From contig QVRM01004003.1 in NCBI GenBank assembly GCA_003439945.1, forward strand, positions 1,292,501 through 1,356,500: 64,000 nucleotides of DNA, in the 5' to 3' direction. Of this stretch, positions 22,546 through 34,749 are shown piece by piece (the stretch's first letter is position 1; each line of letters opens with the position of its first letter). The position numbers were made by a program, and so were the translations under genes. The notes below the pieces were generated by a model that saw only the letters and a list, made by a program, of their open reading frames with translations, was not told the DNA's origin and did no database searches. This DNA comes from Dermanyssus gallinae. Its lineage: Eukaryota > Arthropoda > Arachnida > Mesostigmata > Dermanyssidae.

Positions 22546-23745
22546 ATAGTGTGAATTCATTTATAAAAGTCTGCTATATAAAAGTCTCTAATCCAAGGTT
22601 AGCCCAGTTCAACAATGTGTACCGAGCAGACAGCATTTCCTCGTCGAATATGGAGCGACAGCCTCCTCGACACCATGAATTTAAATGCTCTAGAGTGTTC
22701 CGTGAAAAGGTTAAGGCTTCTTCTTACGCAGTGAATAAACGCGAGTGTATGGGGGCCTGCCGCTCGCATAGTCCCGAACGCCAACGGACAAAATTCGTGC
22801 GGATAATCAACGCTAGAGAATTTTCTGCATTTGTTGCCTTATAACCTTAACCTGGAGGCATGATCTGCTTGGGCCGCGCCTGTACCGACCATCCAAATAC
22901 CACCCAGATAGACTCGGGGGTTTCAGTACACACGGAAAGCCGGCAGATCTCAGTGTGCGACTAAAGGTGTTATCTAAGGCAGAGTGACGTGCTCGTCGGC
23001 CTGCATTCGAGGCAAGCGACATGCCATGAGATATATGCCCTACCATGAACGAAAATGGCAGAGACCTATGTTAGTCCTTTATAGTAAGCTATAGGGAATA
23101 CATTGACCAATGCAGTCGAATAGAAGAATATCCACGGAAGACTGCAATTTTGCACCAAAAATTCAAATATAAATCGAGCCGGAATATACTGAATATGCTC
23201 AAAATAAATTAAGTATACGTGTATGTATGTATATACATTTTCGTTTTTCAGATTACAACTAGAACTACTTACTAATGTTCGATATATAGGTAGATTAAAT
23301 AATTGTAAAGTGTGCTAAACGCCAGGACTTTGCGGGATGCCCGTGGAGATCAGAAAGCTCGACTGAGTATTTGGCAATTCGTTTACCTGAAAGAAACAAC
23401 GACAACACACACATTTAATGTTATGATTGTGCCACAGAGTGCGCTTAGAAATTATAAATGACAAATAAACAATATCAATACCTAAGCAAAAATTACTTAT
23501 TTATTATGCATATGCCTAATGATCATTTTTATCAGAACGATCAATGACTATCGTATTAAAAGCTTGAGTGATTTGATACAACAAATTATTTCTGGAACTT
23601 TAGTATCCCCTTTCTTTGTCTTCTCAACAATGCTAAATACGTTAGTAAATCCTTATTGATAAAGCCATCACTACGAATACCAAGTGTTACACAAGTTAGG
23701 CCATATCTGCAGATACTCTAACAACCTAACGTTTAGAAGACAAAA

Positions 23746-23748
<3 letters not shown>
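22546..23748. other. non-coding or unassigned single-copy stretch
   Basis: Unique-looking, AT-rich on the right. A 97-codon forward frame (22551-22844) has mixed composition, but I do not recognise it and its start is uncertain. Confidence 0.4.
23321..23392 (-). other. possible terminal exon (weak)
   Basis: Reading the minus strand, a good 3' splice-site context (pyrimidine-rich TTGTTTCTTTCAG) is followed by a frame of about 23 codons (VNELPNTQSSFL, then ISTGIPQSPGV) ending in TAG. No partner exon, domain or poly(A) signal was found. Chance occurrence is quite possible. Confidence 0.15.

Positions 23749-23819
<71 letters not shown>
23749..23819. repeat. (AT)n microsatellite
   Basis: Uninterrupted AT tract of about 71 bp. 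Confidence 0.96.
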
Positions 23820-23820
<1 letters not shown>

Positions 23821-24144
23821 TTTTTAACCTATTTTTTTAGAACATATGGTGACAAAATACTAATTTCTGTCGCTGCGAGTCTACTGCTGCACGTGGGCCA
23901 AAGCTTAGAGTAGGCAAGAAGACCACTGGCTAACTCAAAACAACAAGCATAGATTTCCACATCTGCATAGATTTCATATTCGACATCGATGTAGAACTTA
24001 TCTCGCGGCTAAGTGATGCGCATACGAAGCGTGTTCACCTCGCTGCGAAATGACTGCATGCAAATATTCTTTACGACGCATTAAGTTAGCTGCATAAGAA
24101 AGCTTGGGTGGAAAAATGTGCTCATAAAGCAGGAAACATTTATT

Positions 24145-24187
<43 letters not shown>

Positions 24188-24490
24188 CACATTCGATGTA
24201 ATTCAATTGCGTATATTTAAATTGTGTATGCATGCTGTTGAACTAAAATTACACTGCTGACCAAGGCTCACTGCCGGAAGAATCGGGCACATCACATTAC
24301 GAATGGAGACTGAAATCACAAGCGCCCAACAAGCGATTGACGGCTGCGACAGACCGCGTAGACGAGAACAGCACAGGCGACCACGGCCGAACGTGCTGAT
24401 AAATGATAGCTCGCAAGGGGGCGGCTGTTCGTGAATCGATATTCATATTCGTGTGGTCGTTGTCATCTTCGTATCTTCAGTGTGTACAAT
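23820..24490. other. non-coding stretch with (TA)n at 24148-24185
   Basis: Single-copy-looking sequence around a 38-bp TA tract. No gene recognised. Confidence 0.5.
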
Positions 24491-24492
24491 TC

Positions 24493-24524
<32 letters not shown>

Positions 24525-24635
24525 GGGGCTGTTGGTGTCGTTGTTATTGTTGTTGTTGTTGTTGTCGTCGTCGTGATTGCCATCGTTATGTTGTTGTTAT
24601 CGTTGTTGTTGCTGTTGTTGTTGTTGTTACCACCA
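24491..24635. repeat. (GTT)n microsatellite cluster
   Basis: GTT tracts with GTC interruptions. They give poly-Val/Cys/Leu frames on plus and poly-Asn/Thr on minus. Confidence 0.93.
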
Positions 24636-24820
24636 CTGCGCACTTGGTAGTTCATCGGCGGACCCATTAATGAGACCATTATCTCTTAAGTTTCGACGTA
24701 GCGCGCACTTGCTGCCCGTGTGGTCAATTTTAGGCGAGATAGGCATTTAAGAACCGACCTCTCTTTACATAGTATATGTAGTAAGTGAGTGTGTGTATGT
24801 ATATGTATATGTATATATAT

Positions 24821-24979
<159 letters not shown>

Positions 24980-25316
24980 AGATTTGTCTTGCTCCAACAT
25001 GGGGCATGCAGATCAAGGCGAGATAAAGAGCGGCAATTGTCAGAAGTAGAGCAGCTAAATTGAATTTAAATCACATTCAAGATAGATCCTCGTCCTGCAG
25101 AGTGCCGAGTCCTGCAGGCGGGTAATAATGTTGACTTGCCCGATCTCTCATCATTCGCCTCCGAAGCTTTCGGCCTTCGTGCGCTCAGGTATAGCCAACG
25201 CTTTGGTTCGGAATCGTTTCGGGGCAGCCACTTTGCCAAGGCCGGGGTGTCGAGAGACTCCTGCATGCATTCTCTCCGTTCATTGATCAGGACAAAAGCA
25301 TCGATGACAATTTTAT
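24980..25316. other. unassigned stretch
   Basis: A 60-codon plus frame and a longer antisense frame overlap here. Neither is recognised. Confidence 0.4.
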
Positions 25317-25328
25317 AGCATCTCAATT

Positions 25329-25387
<59 letters not shown>

Positions 25388-25405
25388 AGTGATGATTGAG
25401 ATGCT
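25317..25405. repeat. (TA)n tract inside an inverted repeat
   Basis: AGCATCTCAAT (25317-25327) and its exact complement ATTGAGATGCT (25395-25405) bracket a (TA)n tract, itself self-complementary. The whole 89 bp can fold into one long hairpin. Confidence 0.9.
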
Positions 25406-26039
25406 TTATATATACATATGCGGCGGCTAAACCAGGTCAAACCTTGATGGGCTGCCCGTACGTGTCCGCTGTGCGTTAATGAGTTATTGTTCTCGTTCTT
25501 TGCAGAACAAGCAGAATATGGTTACTACAGGGCAGGATGGAGGATTCACAATAGAGTGAGAGGACTCCAGAACTAAGTGAGCCACTGCGAAAGTGCACGT
25601 TTGGCGATTGTACTCGTGCTTTGATGCTCGCTCTGAGCTTCAATGTTGACACATTGTCGTTGAGGCCGTTGTAGCGAAGAGTTTACTCGACGTCGGGTGC
25701 TACTGGGCTGTCTCAAACACATAGCAGCGGGCCCTTTTAATAATAGAACTTCAGTATTTGCCAATTCTCTTCTATGAACCATCTTGCCATTGTTGTCCGC
25801 CATAGCCGGCATCGTATGATCTTCAGGGGGCAGCAGCATTTTGTCACGAACGTGGTGGTGTGTTTCGTATATTTAGCTCTCTGGAATAGGAGAACTGGTT
25901 GTCTTGCAATTGCACACACAATACAGGTGTGGCAGATGTTAGTAAATTTAATCTCACACGCTCCGGAACAAGATTTTTTCGAGGCCATGTTCGATTGAAA
26001 AACATACTTTTAACTTGCAACGCTCTTTCTATAAAACAC

Positions 26040-26080
<41 letters not shown>

Positions 26081-26090
26081 TGAGCTGAAA
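25406..26090. other. unassigned stretch with (AT)n at 26043-26078
   Basis: Overlapping frames of 70-90 codons on both strands at 25.57-26.0 kb are not recognised. A 36-bp AT tract lies just before the large inverted repeat. Confidence 0.4.
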
Positions 26091-27262
26091 TCAACATGGG
26101 GTATTGTACTTCTTTCGAGGTTTGATAGAACTCGGCAAGAAAATAAGGTTTCCCTATGGAGGGAAGACGCGGAAACGTCTTGCTTAGGAGAGAGAGTGAA
26201 GTTTATAAAAGTAGTTTTTCTGCCTTTTTTCTTCTACATGGTTGTGCGAAATCTACGTTTGCGGGAGAACCAGTCAACGCATGAAGGGACGCCTATTACA
26301 CCGACGTGTTTGGAGGACAATTCTGCATAACTCTGCATTCTGCATGGAAGACACTTCACTAGCTTGCGTAGCAAAAAGCGAATACCCAGATTAAGGAAAG
26401 TCATGAAAAGTCGATATTTTACGTTAACGATTTTTCATGAAAAATCGTAAAATTTTTCCATTGCGACCAAAAATGTACCTCCAAAAGACCACTCTCACGC
26501 AATGGCAAATTTAATGCCCAACATTTTCGTACCAAGGTGATGGTGCTGCGTTACGTAGTTGTCAAGTAACTAAGCGTTTTCGACAGTCATAGTTGTTATG
26601 TTTTACGTGCAAGTTTTCACGTCCAGAACCGTAAAAATTTGCCAAGACGTTTCCGCCTCCTCCTTCCACTAGGAAAAATTATTCTTTTGCTGAGTTCTAC
26701 CAAACCTCAAAATACGTACCTAACTTTCTCATACGCTCTATGGAAATATGCATGCCTTCGCTTTCGATATGGCTATCGAAAAAGCTTAGTGACTTGACAA
26801 TACGTAACGCAGCATCATCAGTTTGGTACGAAAGTGGTGGGCATTAAATTTGCCATTGCGTGCGGGTGGTCTTTTGGACATACAGTTTTGGTCGTAATAG
26901 AAAAATTTTACGATTTTTCACAAAAAAGCGTTGACGTAAGACAAAACAACATATCGACTTTTTATGACTTTTCTCAACCTCTACACAAGCTAGTGAAGCG
27001 TCTTCCGTTGTATTTTTACGTTAGAATTTTCCTCCGAACACGCCGGTGTAATCGGTACCTTCATGCGTTGACTGGTTCTCCCGCAAACGTAGAGTTCGCA
27101 CAACTATGTAGAAGAAAAAAAGGCAGAATAACAACTTTTATAAATTTAACTCTCTCTCTTAAACAAGACGTTTCCGCGTCTTCCCTCCATAGGGAAAACC
27201 TATTTTCTTACCGAGTTCTATCAAACCTCAAAAGAAGCACAATACTCCCTGAATGACCCTGT
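26091..27262. mobile_element. large inverted-repeat (foldback-like) element
   Basis: The left arm (about 26091-26582) and right arm (about 26777-27262) are reverse complements along their whole length. Landmarks present in both, in mirrored order: the terminal GAGGTTTGATAGAACTCGG-like segment, GGGAAGACGCGGAAACGTCTTG, TTTGCGGGAGAACCAGTCAACG, AAAATCGTAAAATTTTT, GCAATGGCAAATTTAATGCC and CTGCGTTACGTA. By eye, arm identity is roughly 85-90%. The ~195-bp centre carries a third copy of the arm-end motif (26643-26713). The right end reads GAATGACCCTG. No transposase is present; the 140-codon frame at 26834-27256 is only arm sequence. Likely a non-autonomous foldback or long-TIR DNA transposon. Confidence 0.85.
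26427..26448. repeat. 22-bp perfect palindrome
   Basis: ACGATTTTTCA followed by its exact reverse complement. It lies within the left arm of the large inverted repeat and is only half preserved in the right arm. Confidence 0.9.
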
Positions 27263-27700
27263 ATATACGCAACCACCAACCCTCGACACCTCTGATTAGC
27301 ACCGAGTTCCAGAATATTGATACGCACCAGCAAAAACTTTTCAGGTGAGAAATTTTCAAGTTTCTACTTGCGAATACACAATGTAGCGGGTGGCAAATGA
27401 AATATTGCCAGGTGCGCCAAGCCGAACACTTAAACCCCCTCCAGCTATTTGCCTCCCCTCCTTTTCTGATATCGCCGGCCAACCAAAAGGTCTCTAATAT
27501 GCAACTTGCTATTTTGCTTGGCATGGTGACCTGCGCCAGAATAAATTAGGCATAACTTTCGCACGCGAAATCAACGAGCAAGCTTCTAGTCGAAGACCAC
27601 CCTACCCCTACCAATATTAAAACCCGACAAAGCTGCGCTCCAGGAAGCTATGGGCAATGTCAGACAGGACATGTCTAGACCTGAAAGGAAACTTCCCTTA
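27263..27700. other. unassigned stretch
   Basis: No gene recognised. The right part may already belong to the decayed LINE that follows. Confidence 0.4.
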
Positions 27701-27719
27701 CGAAGAACGCTTAACCCCT

Positions 27720-28300
27720 TGGCATACTGACCAATATCTGTCTGCTTCCTTGTCCAACCAAAGCAGCCGAGCACATTATCAACGGATGACTAGTAACACA
27801 GCTTAAAGGCAAGGAGGCGTTGTCAAAAAACCAGCACGGTTTTCGAGCCAGACACTCTACACATTCGGCTAACAGCAAGGTGCTAAGACACGGGGAAATG
27901 AGCCGAGAGCAAACCGGTCTCTTATATATCGAATACGCGTTTAACACGCTTTCGTGGGACGCCGTAAACGACAAAACTTGTGAACAAAGGCGTATGTGCC
28001 CACTTACGACGTATTCTATCGTCGCACCTAAAAGATCCAGTTACAAAGGCGAGGACTATACAGTCAAAGCCGAGGTCCTCCAGAGGTCCGTACTGGAACC
28101 AACTCCAAGCTATATGCCAAACGCCTGCGGGTGCGGCATATAGCATGAGCTGCTTAAAACGCATGCACGTGGCAGGCAATGAAACGTGTGCTCAACAATA
28201 CTTAAAGATCTATGACGCTGCATATCGCATTGACAAGTCCCATACACGGCGTCCACAGCAGCAATACAAGCCCTCTCTCGATAAATTCCCTAGAACATAG
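27720..28300 (+). pseudogene. decayed LINE reverse-transcriptase fragment (R1-like)
   Basis: RT finger/palm landmarks appear in order but split over frames. First comes a KAAEHIING-stop-LVTQLKGKEALSKNQHGFR stretch (finger region through NQHGFR). Next is LLYIEYAFNTLSWDAV (degenerate motif A, with the catalytic Asp replaced). A frameshift then gives HLRRILSSHLKD. Finally VLQRSVLEPT is a broken motif B (normally G-x-PQGSVLGP). The same landmarks are intact in the LINE at the right end of the window. Stops, frameshifts and lost catalytic residues make this a fossil. Confidence 0.8.
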
Positions 28301-28458
28301 GAGTCAAAAAACCAGTTTCCAGATGCCCGTCAATGGACCCCGGGACGGACGGTCCAGTAACCAGCAAAATTGACACCCTCAACTCAAATGGCACCGGCAA
28401 TGGCAAGCAATCCTGCCGGGTCGTCCTGGAGACAGAACAGTCTCAATGCCCCTTATCT

Positions 28459-28493
28459 AAAAAAAGATACAGCCTAAGGCTGTATCTTTTTTT
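28459..28493. repeat. 35-bp perfect hairpin with A and T runs
   Basis: AAAAAAAGATACAGCC, a 3-nt TAA loop, then GGCTGTATCTTTTTTT: 16 bp of exact pairing. It looks like a bidirectional intrinsic terminator, but in a nuclear genome it is more likely a small palindrome or a hairpin-tipped repeat end. Confidence 0.95.
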
Positions 28494-29470
28494 GTGCATT
28501 TTGGCTCGCTCACCTGCTCACTCGCACAACTGCTGACGGGCTACTTGCTCTCAGCAATACCTCCACCGTATTAGCAAAGCTGAATCTTTTATGCCATATA
28601 TGCAATTCAGGAGATTCTCACAACGGAAGCCACCCTACGAACGCCCTACCGTCTGTTCCGGTATATAAGGTGATTTTAGTTATTTGGACTTCCTAACAAA
28701 CGTCTTGCTGGATTGATAGTCCAGTGTATTGTACCTTTAAACTAATTGCTAGAATTATTTTTGCCCAGTTGTCGGGTAAGCTAATATTCACCAGTAGGAC
28801 TGTATTGCATTTAAAACCCTTGTGCTCGACTATTATACACGTACCGAGATGGGACACACGCTGTGAAATGTCTTTCTGTTTTTTTTTTCCATTTGTGTCT
28901 GCCCAACAGGTTCAGGCACGCATGTAAGTCATCAGATCGCTCCATCCGTGTGCTCTTACATGTTACAAGCTTTTGAGTTCTTCAATTTTTTTGTCCTAAG
29001 TGCAACTCGTGCTCTGTTTTAATCATGCTCAATATCATACGTGGTCATCTGTATCGTGACATAATTTCTACCTTAGGCGCGCTCCGTATAGTATTATGTA
29101 TTCCCTTAATTAAGATGCACTTTATAATAGTTTTTCTTTAGAAAATGTTAAAATGCATTCACGGATATTCGTATTTGGGCAACACCATCTAGTCGATATC
29201 TACATCAAGCTGCGTCTCTATTAGCATTTTGAGTTTTTTTCCTAATTTGTCATACGTCAAATCAAATGCCGTTGTGGTACGCGACCGCTGCCTCGAATGT
29301 CAATTGACTGGCTTTCATTTTCGATCTATTACTATTCATCGTCATTCTGTTTGGTCATAATTTAATTATTTCACTATACGAAGGATACATTATCTATTAT
29401 TACTATAAGGGCTCAACAAGTGACAAAGTACCTATAGTTGCTTTGCATTTAATTCGTTAACAACAATAGT
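28494..29470. other. non-coding stretch
   Basis: AT-rich, no frame over 70 codons, no repeat recognised. Confidence 0.5.
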
Positions 29471-29760
29471 AACAAGTAAAACAACAACAACAATAACAAC
29501 AACAAGAAACATTGCTTTGCTGTATCAACAGCAGAACAACAATAACAAACATTGCTTGACCATACCAACAGCAGAACAACAACAACAACAACAAACAATG
29601 CCAAACATACTAACAGCAGATCAACGACGATAGCTAGACCAATAGCAAACTCAAGAACAATGACATCACTAACACGAGCTGCAGCAGCAGCAGCACCAGC
29701 CGCATCATCATCAGCAGCAGCAGCAGATGCAGCAGATACGATAACAATATTGTCCTGTAT
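29471..29760. repeat. (AAC)n and (CAG)n tracts
   Basis: Interrupted AAC repeats at 29480-29600 with a repeated ACCATACCAACAGCAGAAC-type phrase, then CAG/CAT-rich sequence at 29680-29740. Confidence 0.8.
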
Positions 29761-31379
29761 TCTAAATTAATAATAGCCACACCATTCACTCATCAACAAA
29801 CAACGGGCAGCGCGCCTGCTTATCTCTGTAGTGAGCGACTTCGAAATCTATCAGAGTGTCCGTCCTTCTCTCTGTCTCTCTGGCTGTCTGTCTGACTGTG
29901 TATATGCGTGTGAGCGGGGCGCGCACAAACCCCACGCCAAAGGCACAAGACAAATAACAAAACGAACAAAGAGAGAGAACGAATAGTTATCGGGATGGTC
30001 AGCCTCGGCGGCCGCCTGCCTTCACGGGCATACCTACCCCCACAAATACATATGCCCCTAGACAAACAAACACACGCCCGCACCCACCTAAACAAACACG
30101 ATACAGGGGTCTTTACAGCAGCAGGCAAGTCGCCTCCAACGGGAACTTCATACGATTGCATGGCTCAGTGAAATCCGTCCAGCAACAGCAGCTTCACAGC
30201 GGTTAAGTCCGCACCCCGCTCCTCCTTCAACCGCGGGAGAAATAGGACCAGTGACAGCGGCAACAACAACAACAACAACAACGTCACCACCAACGCCGCC
30301 CCCCCCCCCCCCGTAGGAAGCAGTACCCCAGCGGCCGGCGCTATTCCCGCGGCCACAAGGGCCCGTATCGTTGCTATAGTCACTAGTAGTAGCGTTTGCC
30401 AATGGATGTACGGATACAGAGCAGCTAGAGACATGAACGAACATACGCAACCCGCCGACCAGGTAAGACCATCTGAGGAGCCGATCGAACTCGACGATCG
30501 CCCACGTCAATGCGACAACAACTTGATCAGTGTTCTCTGTTCAACGCTAGTTATTCCTCGTTTCCTCACCTCATTGCTCGTTCTTGCCCTTGCCTCCTAC
30601 GGCATCATCAGGAATAGCCGGACATAATAGGCTAATTCTTCAACGCACGTAGCAAGATCCTTGATGGCGCTCATTGTTGGAGAGTGCTTTAAGAAGACTT
30701 CTAAGTGTCACAAAGAATGCATACTGGGGATGATGCGCGGCCGATACGATGCATGTACTTTCTAAGGGGTCCACGATTGGGGAAGACATGGACAAGATAT
30801 CCGGATACGGAAGCGAGACTCTGGACCCGCTGGTTCACACCCCACACTCAGACTGAAGGCAGTCATTTACAGTAATTCAGTAATCAGCTGTTTAAGGATC
30901 TAGATACTGGATTCAGGAACATTGATATGATGCACTCTAAAAAAACTGCGAGGGTCGAGAGGTTTGCTAACAGATTCTCTTGAACGTGCCTGAAGTACCT
31001 TGGGTATTTGCGTTCAAACGAAGCAGCGTAAATGTTTTATATGATCTATTATCACGACTGTTTCCACATGTATCACGTTTATTATTTCAATCATTATTGG
31101 TGTTTATTGATAATGTCTTTATTATTCTTTATGTGTGTTTCTGATTAGCATATATTCGGATTAAATTTATTCAATTTAGGTTATTATATTTGTGCACAAA
31201 ACACATGATTCTCCGAGATACATTCCTGTTTCTCAGAGAGACCTCGCTTTAGAGATTGCAATGGTGACTAGACTCAGATGGTGACAAATTTTTAGCTAGA
31301 CGACATTGTAGTGCGCGTGCTCCATTATACAGTTCCATGTACCTCCTTCACTATCGGTAAAGCTTAGACTTAGCACTCC
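29761..31379. other. non-coding stretch
   Basis: Includes an AAC tract (30261-30282) and a C run (30299-30312). Open frames at 29.8-30.5 kb overlap on the same strand and are low-complexity. The right half is AT-rich and featureless. Confidence 0.45.
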
Positions 31380-31384
31380 AAGCC

Positions 31385-31488
31385 CACTTTTGCAATAGGT
31401 AGCTCATCAAGGTGATACCGGTCTGGGTCTCGAAACCAGGCCTCCCGAATGCAAGGCAAAGGCTTTGCCACTAAGTCATCTTGCTTGC
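31385..31488 (-). mobile_element. tRNA-like element, probably a SINE head
   Basis: On the minus strand, an A-box-like TGACTTAGTGG (31468-31478) is followed 31 bp later by a B-box-like GGTTTCGAGACCC (31425-31437), the spacing of a tRNA-type internal promoter. No intact cloverleaf is evident, and the sequence differs from the 18.8 kb SINE. The 3' end is not defined. Confidence 0.5.
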
Positions 31489-31857
31489 GGATTACTGATA
31501 GAATGACGGAGATCAAACAACTGAAAAGACAACAGAGCGAGAAAGGGAAAGACGACAAGGCATGCTCAATACGTAAATTTGTTTGGGATACGAAGAAGCT
31601 CAAACGGAAGAACTGTCAGACGCCGATAGAAATACAGGGATGAGATCAATAATATATAAAGCATTGTATTGAGAAAACGGGAGACATGTCCGAGGTAATA
31701 AGGAAAGCAGGTGGCTCTCTGCCTAGTGCACAGTGGTGGCTTGCTAAGCCCACGGCTTCATACGAGACAGAACGAGAGTTGAGGCTGATTATGCTGATTC
31801 ATGCTGGCTTGGCGACGGGCGGTCATTCATGATGCATCTATACGTACGTCGTATATT

Positions 31858-31905
<48 letters not shown>

Positions 31906-33230
31906 ACGCGCTTGCTTCATATCTGTGGATCTTAATCTATTTTCCTGTCCCGTTGCCTGCCGCTGCTTGACAGCGTCAGTCGATGAGTTCTCGACTCATC
32001 GAGTTTGGTGGTCGTGCTATGACGGCGGCCGCAGCTCAAATGAGATCGGCAAATGAACGACAGGCACGTCGATTCGTTCATTACTTGTCGACGGACCAAA
32101 TCTCCAGCCTGTGTATTCATCGTCGTCCGCCTCTTATGCGGTCACTATTACTGCCTAAATGTGTATGTACGCCACGGGACACAAATCCAACCAGCAAGCA
32201 CTTAAGGCACACGAGACTAGCGACAACATCAAGTATTATATGGATAAGTCAATGTATATACATATAAATTATATTGGTCGGCGTTACAGCAAGTATTTGT
32301 TAAGACGGACAAGTTTCTCTGGTTAGAGGTGGCCTTCTGGTAATTAGAATAAACAGGAGGCAAATCTGCGAGACCGACAGGTTAATCGTCTACCAATGTA
32401 GACACTGATAGAGCGCCACTGTTTTCAATAACACGATTCAACGACAGGCACAATGATGAGGCCACGCTTGTAAGAGTCGACTGTTGCAAAAAAAAAGATC
32501 GCGACGCTCGGCGTGATTGTGCATCGGACAGGGAAACATTGCGTGTGTACATTAATGATAGCAAAAGGTTTTTGTTAGCTTCGAGTACAAAGCTGCTCAC
32601 TAAAAGTTGCAGAACCATATTGTGCTATTGATACTTGCCTATGGTTGAAAATGTGGCAGAAAAGCAAAAATGTACGGCATATGATCCTGGAGTGTAAGAC
32701 AGACTTCATTAGTAAACGCAAACGTGTCGAGAAACCGGAGCTCACAGAGTACACAGGATGTGATTCCGCATGAGAAATACTACACGACCCGCTAAAGTTC
32801 CGCCAGGTATGAAAGACAGTAAGTGCAAACGATAAACACAAAACACTCTCTCTTTCTCGTCGTCTACAGAGTGTGGCTGTACGTGCACGTGGTACATATT
32901 AAGGTGTGGTAGAACGTTCACCAGAAATATTACTTACGATTTGAATGAGGGAGGGCGGATATGTCGTAATTCGGTTGCTCGAGCTGAGTTGATGGTGGGG
33001 CAACGTTGGAAGCCAAAGGAAGGCTCTTGCACTATATGCGACCCCGGTCTGTGCCGATATGATCGATACACTGCACAAATTCTGCTCGATCCAGAACGCA
33101 ATGGCCATAAGATCGAGTAAGGCGTACGAGTATGCATGTATCTGCTGGCGAGCAAAAAGAGAGCACAGAACCCAGATGACCCACTTAACTATGCAGGTCT
33201 CAGAGACCCAACCGGGGCTGTCTGAGAAAA
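31489..33230. other. unassigned stretch with (TA)n at 31863-31903
   Basis: One 41-bp TA tract. Open frames of 75-140 codons occur on both strands at 32.4-33.3 kb, with mixed composition and no recognised domain. Confidence 0.4.
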
Positions 33231-33319
33231 TCCTTGAGTGCGGACGGAACACGGGCAATGAAGCAAGGAACTCACACCAGACCTCCGGGCCTGATACGAC
33301 TACAGCCACGGGGAGATCT

Positions 33320-33640
33320 TGTACCACGCCGGATGTTCACTGGCGATGGGCAGTTACAGTCATACATGGTCAGTATACGGAAGGCAGAGTGGATACGTGT
33401 GTTCTCTGTCCCTCGGGAGAGTCAGACGGTGTGGAGCACACCATCTATCGCTGCAAAGTGCTAGAACGAGCCAGGGCCATGGAGTCAAGGGGCGGCGGGG
33501 GAAGGGGAAGGATGTAGGAAGGCCGACGCACCATCCTAGCCGGAGGTGCACAGGCGAGGCGCATAGAGCTCCAGAGAAAAGAGACTCCATCCTCACGGTG
33601 TTGAAGAACTGCCTCATAATTCCGAGCCTGAGATAGTGGG
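33320..33640 (+). pseudogene. decayed LINE C-terminal fragment (R1-like)
   Basis: MFTGDGQLQSYMVSIRKAE is in one frame, then CVLCPSGESDGVEHTIYRC in a second, then a C-terminal stretch (ILTVLKNCLI) in the third. The same order, with C-x2-C-x9-H-x4-C spacing, is found intact in the minus-strand LINE at 62.5-64 kb (GHGQFQAYMMKIGKA, then CVLCDAGVPDD...C). At least two frameshifts. Confidence 0.8.
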
Positions 33641-33937
<297 letters not shown>

Positions 33938-34602
33938 GCAGCGGATTCCTCAGGGCTCTCCCGTCACCGCAGCTCGGCACTGCGCATATGCTGGACATCT
34001 CATTCCGCATGATGTCGGCTCCCAAAATTGGCGGGTCAATATGCGAACCACACATCTGCAAGGCCCGTGAAAAACAAAAGGAGAAGGATGGCCTCTACCC
34101 ATTGAGCTGATCGAGATCCAAGGCCGGATTCCTTGGCACACCGAAATAAACGCTGTAATTCAAAAAGCTTTCCGGAGGGCAAGAATATCTAGTATACTGG
34201 AACCCAGACTGAGACTCCACGACGATTAAACCCCCGACGGTGTCACCGTTCCGCCGTGGAAGGAAAAAAGCAAAGGCCCGGTTTGGGCTGCGACAGTCTT
34301 CTGCACAGCCGCACCGTCATATGTGTGCCACATCGCCACCGAGACGGGATGGGTGGCCGAACACGCAGAAAAAGAAAAGTGGCGTAAATACACAGAGTTA
34401 GAACCGAGATATAATTTCGTGCCGATTGCAATGGAGACAGTGGACCCGGTCAGCAGATGTAAAAAAATATTTACAGAAGACTGTTATAAGTTCTTCGTAA
34501 CACAAGCAAACACCAAGGATGCACGCGTGTGCGAGTTTCTGAGGCAGCTGCTTTTATTGGCAGTTTGCAAAAGAAATGCCCCGCATCGATATTTGGTGTG
34601 AT
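33938..34602 (+). pseudogene. second, decayed copy of the 54.9 kb retroelement (3' third)
   Basis: Aligns by eye with 55618-56269 along its length. Landmarks: PDGVTVPPW (PDGVTISLW in the other copy), CTAAPSYV, GWVAEHAEKEKWRKYTELE, FVPIAMETVDP and EFLRQLLLLAVCKRNA. Stops and frameshifts are present. The WDTT of the endonuclease-like motif reads WAAT here, so the acidic residue is lost. It is bounded by (AAT)n on the left and, after about 75 bp, on the right. Confidence 0.85.
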
Positions 34603-34677
34603 GGGCTGAGAATAGCTAGAGGGAAATCATGAAATAATGAAGATACACATTCACACTTCATAATAATACTAATATTA

Positions 34678-34679
<2 letters not shown>

Positions 34680-34748
<69 letters not shown>
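34680..34748. repeat. (AAT)n microsatellite
   Basis: Pure AAT tract of about 69 bp, close downstream of the retroelement fossil. Confidence 0.96.

Positions 34749-34749
<1 letters not shown>

Noticed and set aside
26834..27256. 140-codon open frame
   Set aside because: Lies entirely within the right arm of the large inverted repeat, and its mirror image in the left arm is not open in the corresponding frame. No transposase motifs.
28459..28493. Bacterial intrinsic terminator
   Set aside because: Shape fits, but nothing else in the window suggests bacterial DNA. Recorded as a hairpin instead.
28650..28680. TATA-box promoter (GGTATATAAGGTG)
   Set aside because: A good TATA-like string, but no downstream coding frame or initiator is evident, and AT-rich DNA makes chance matches common.
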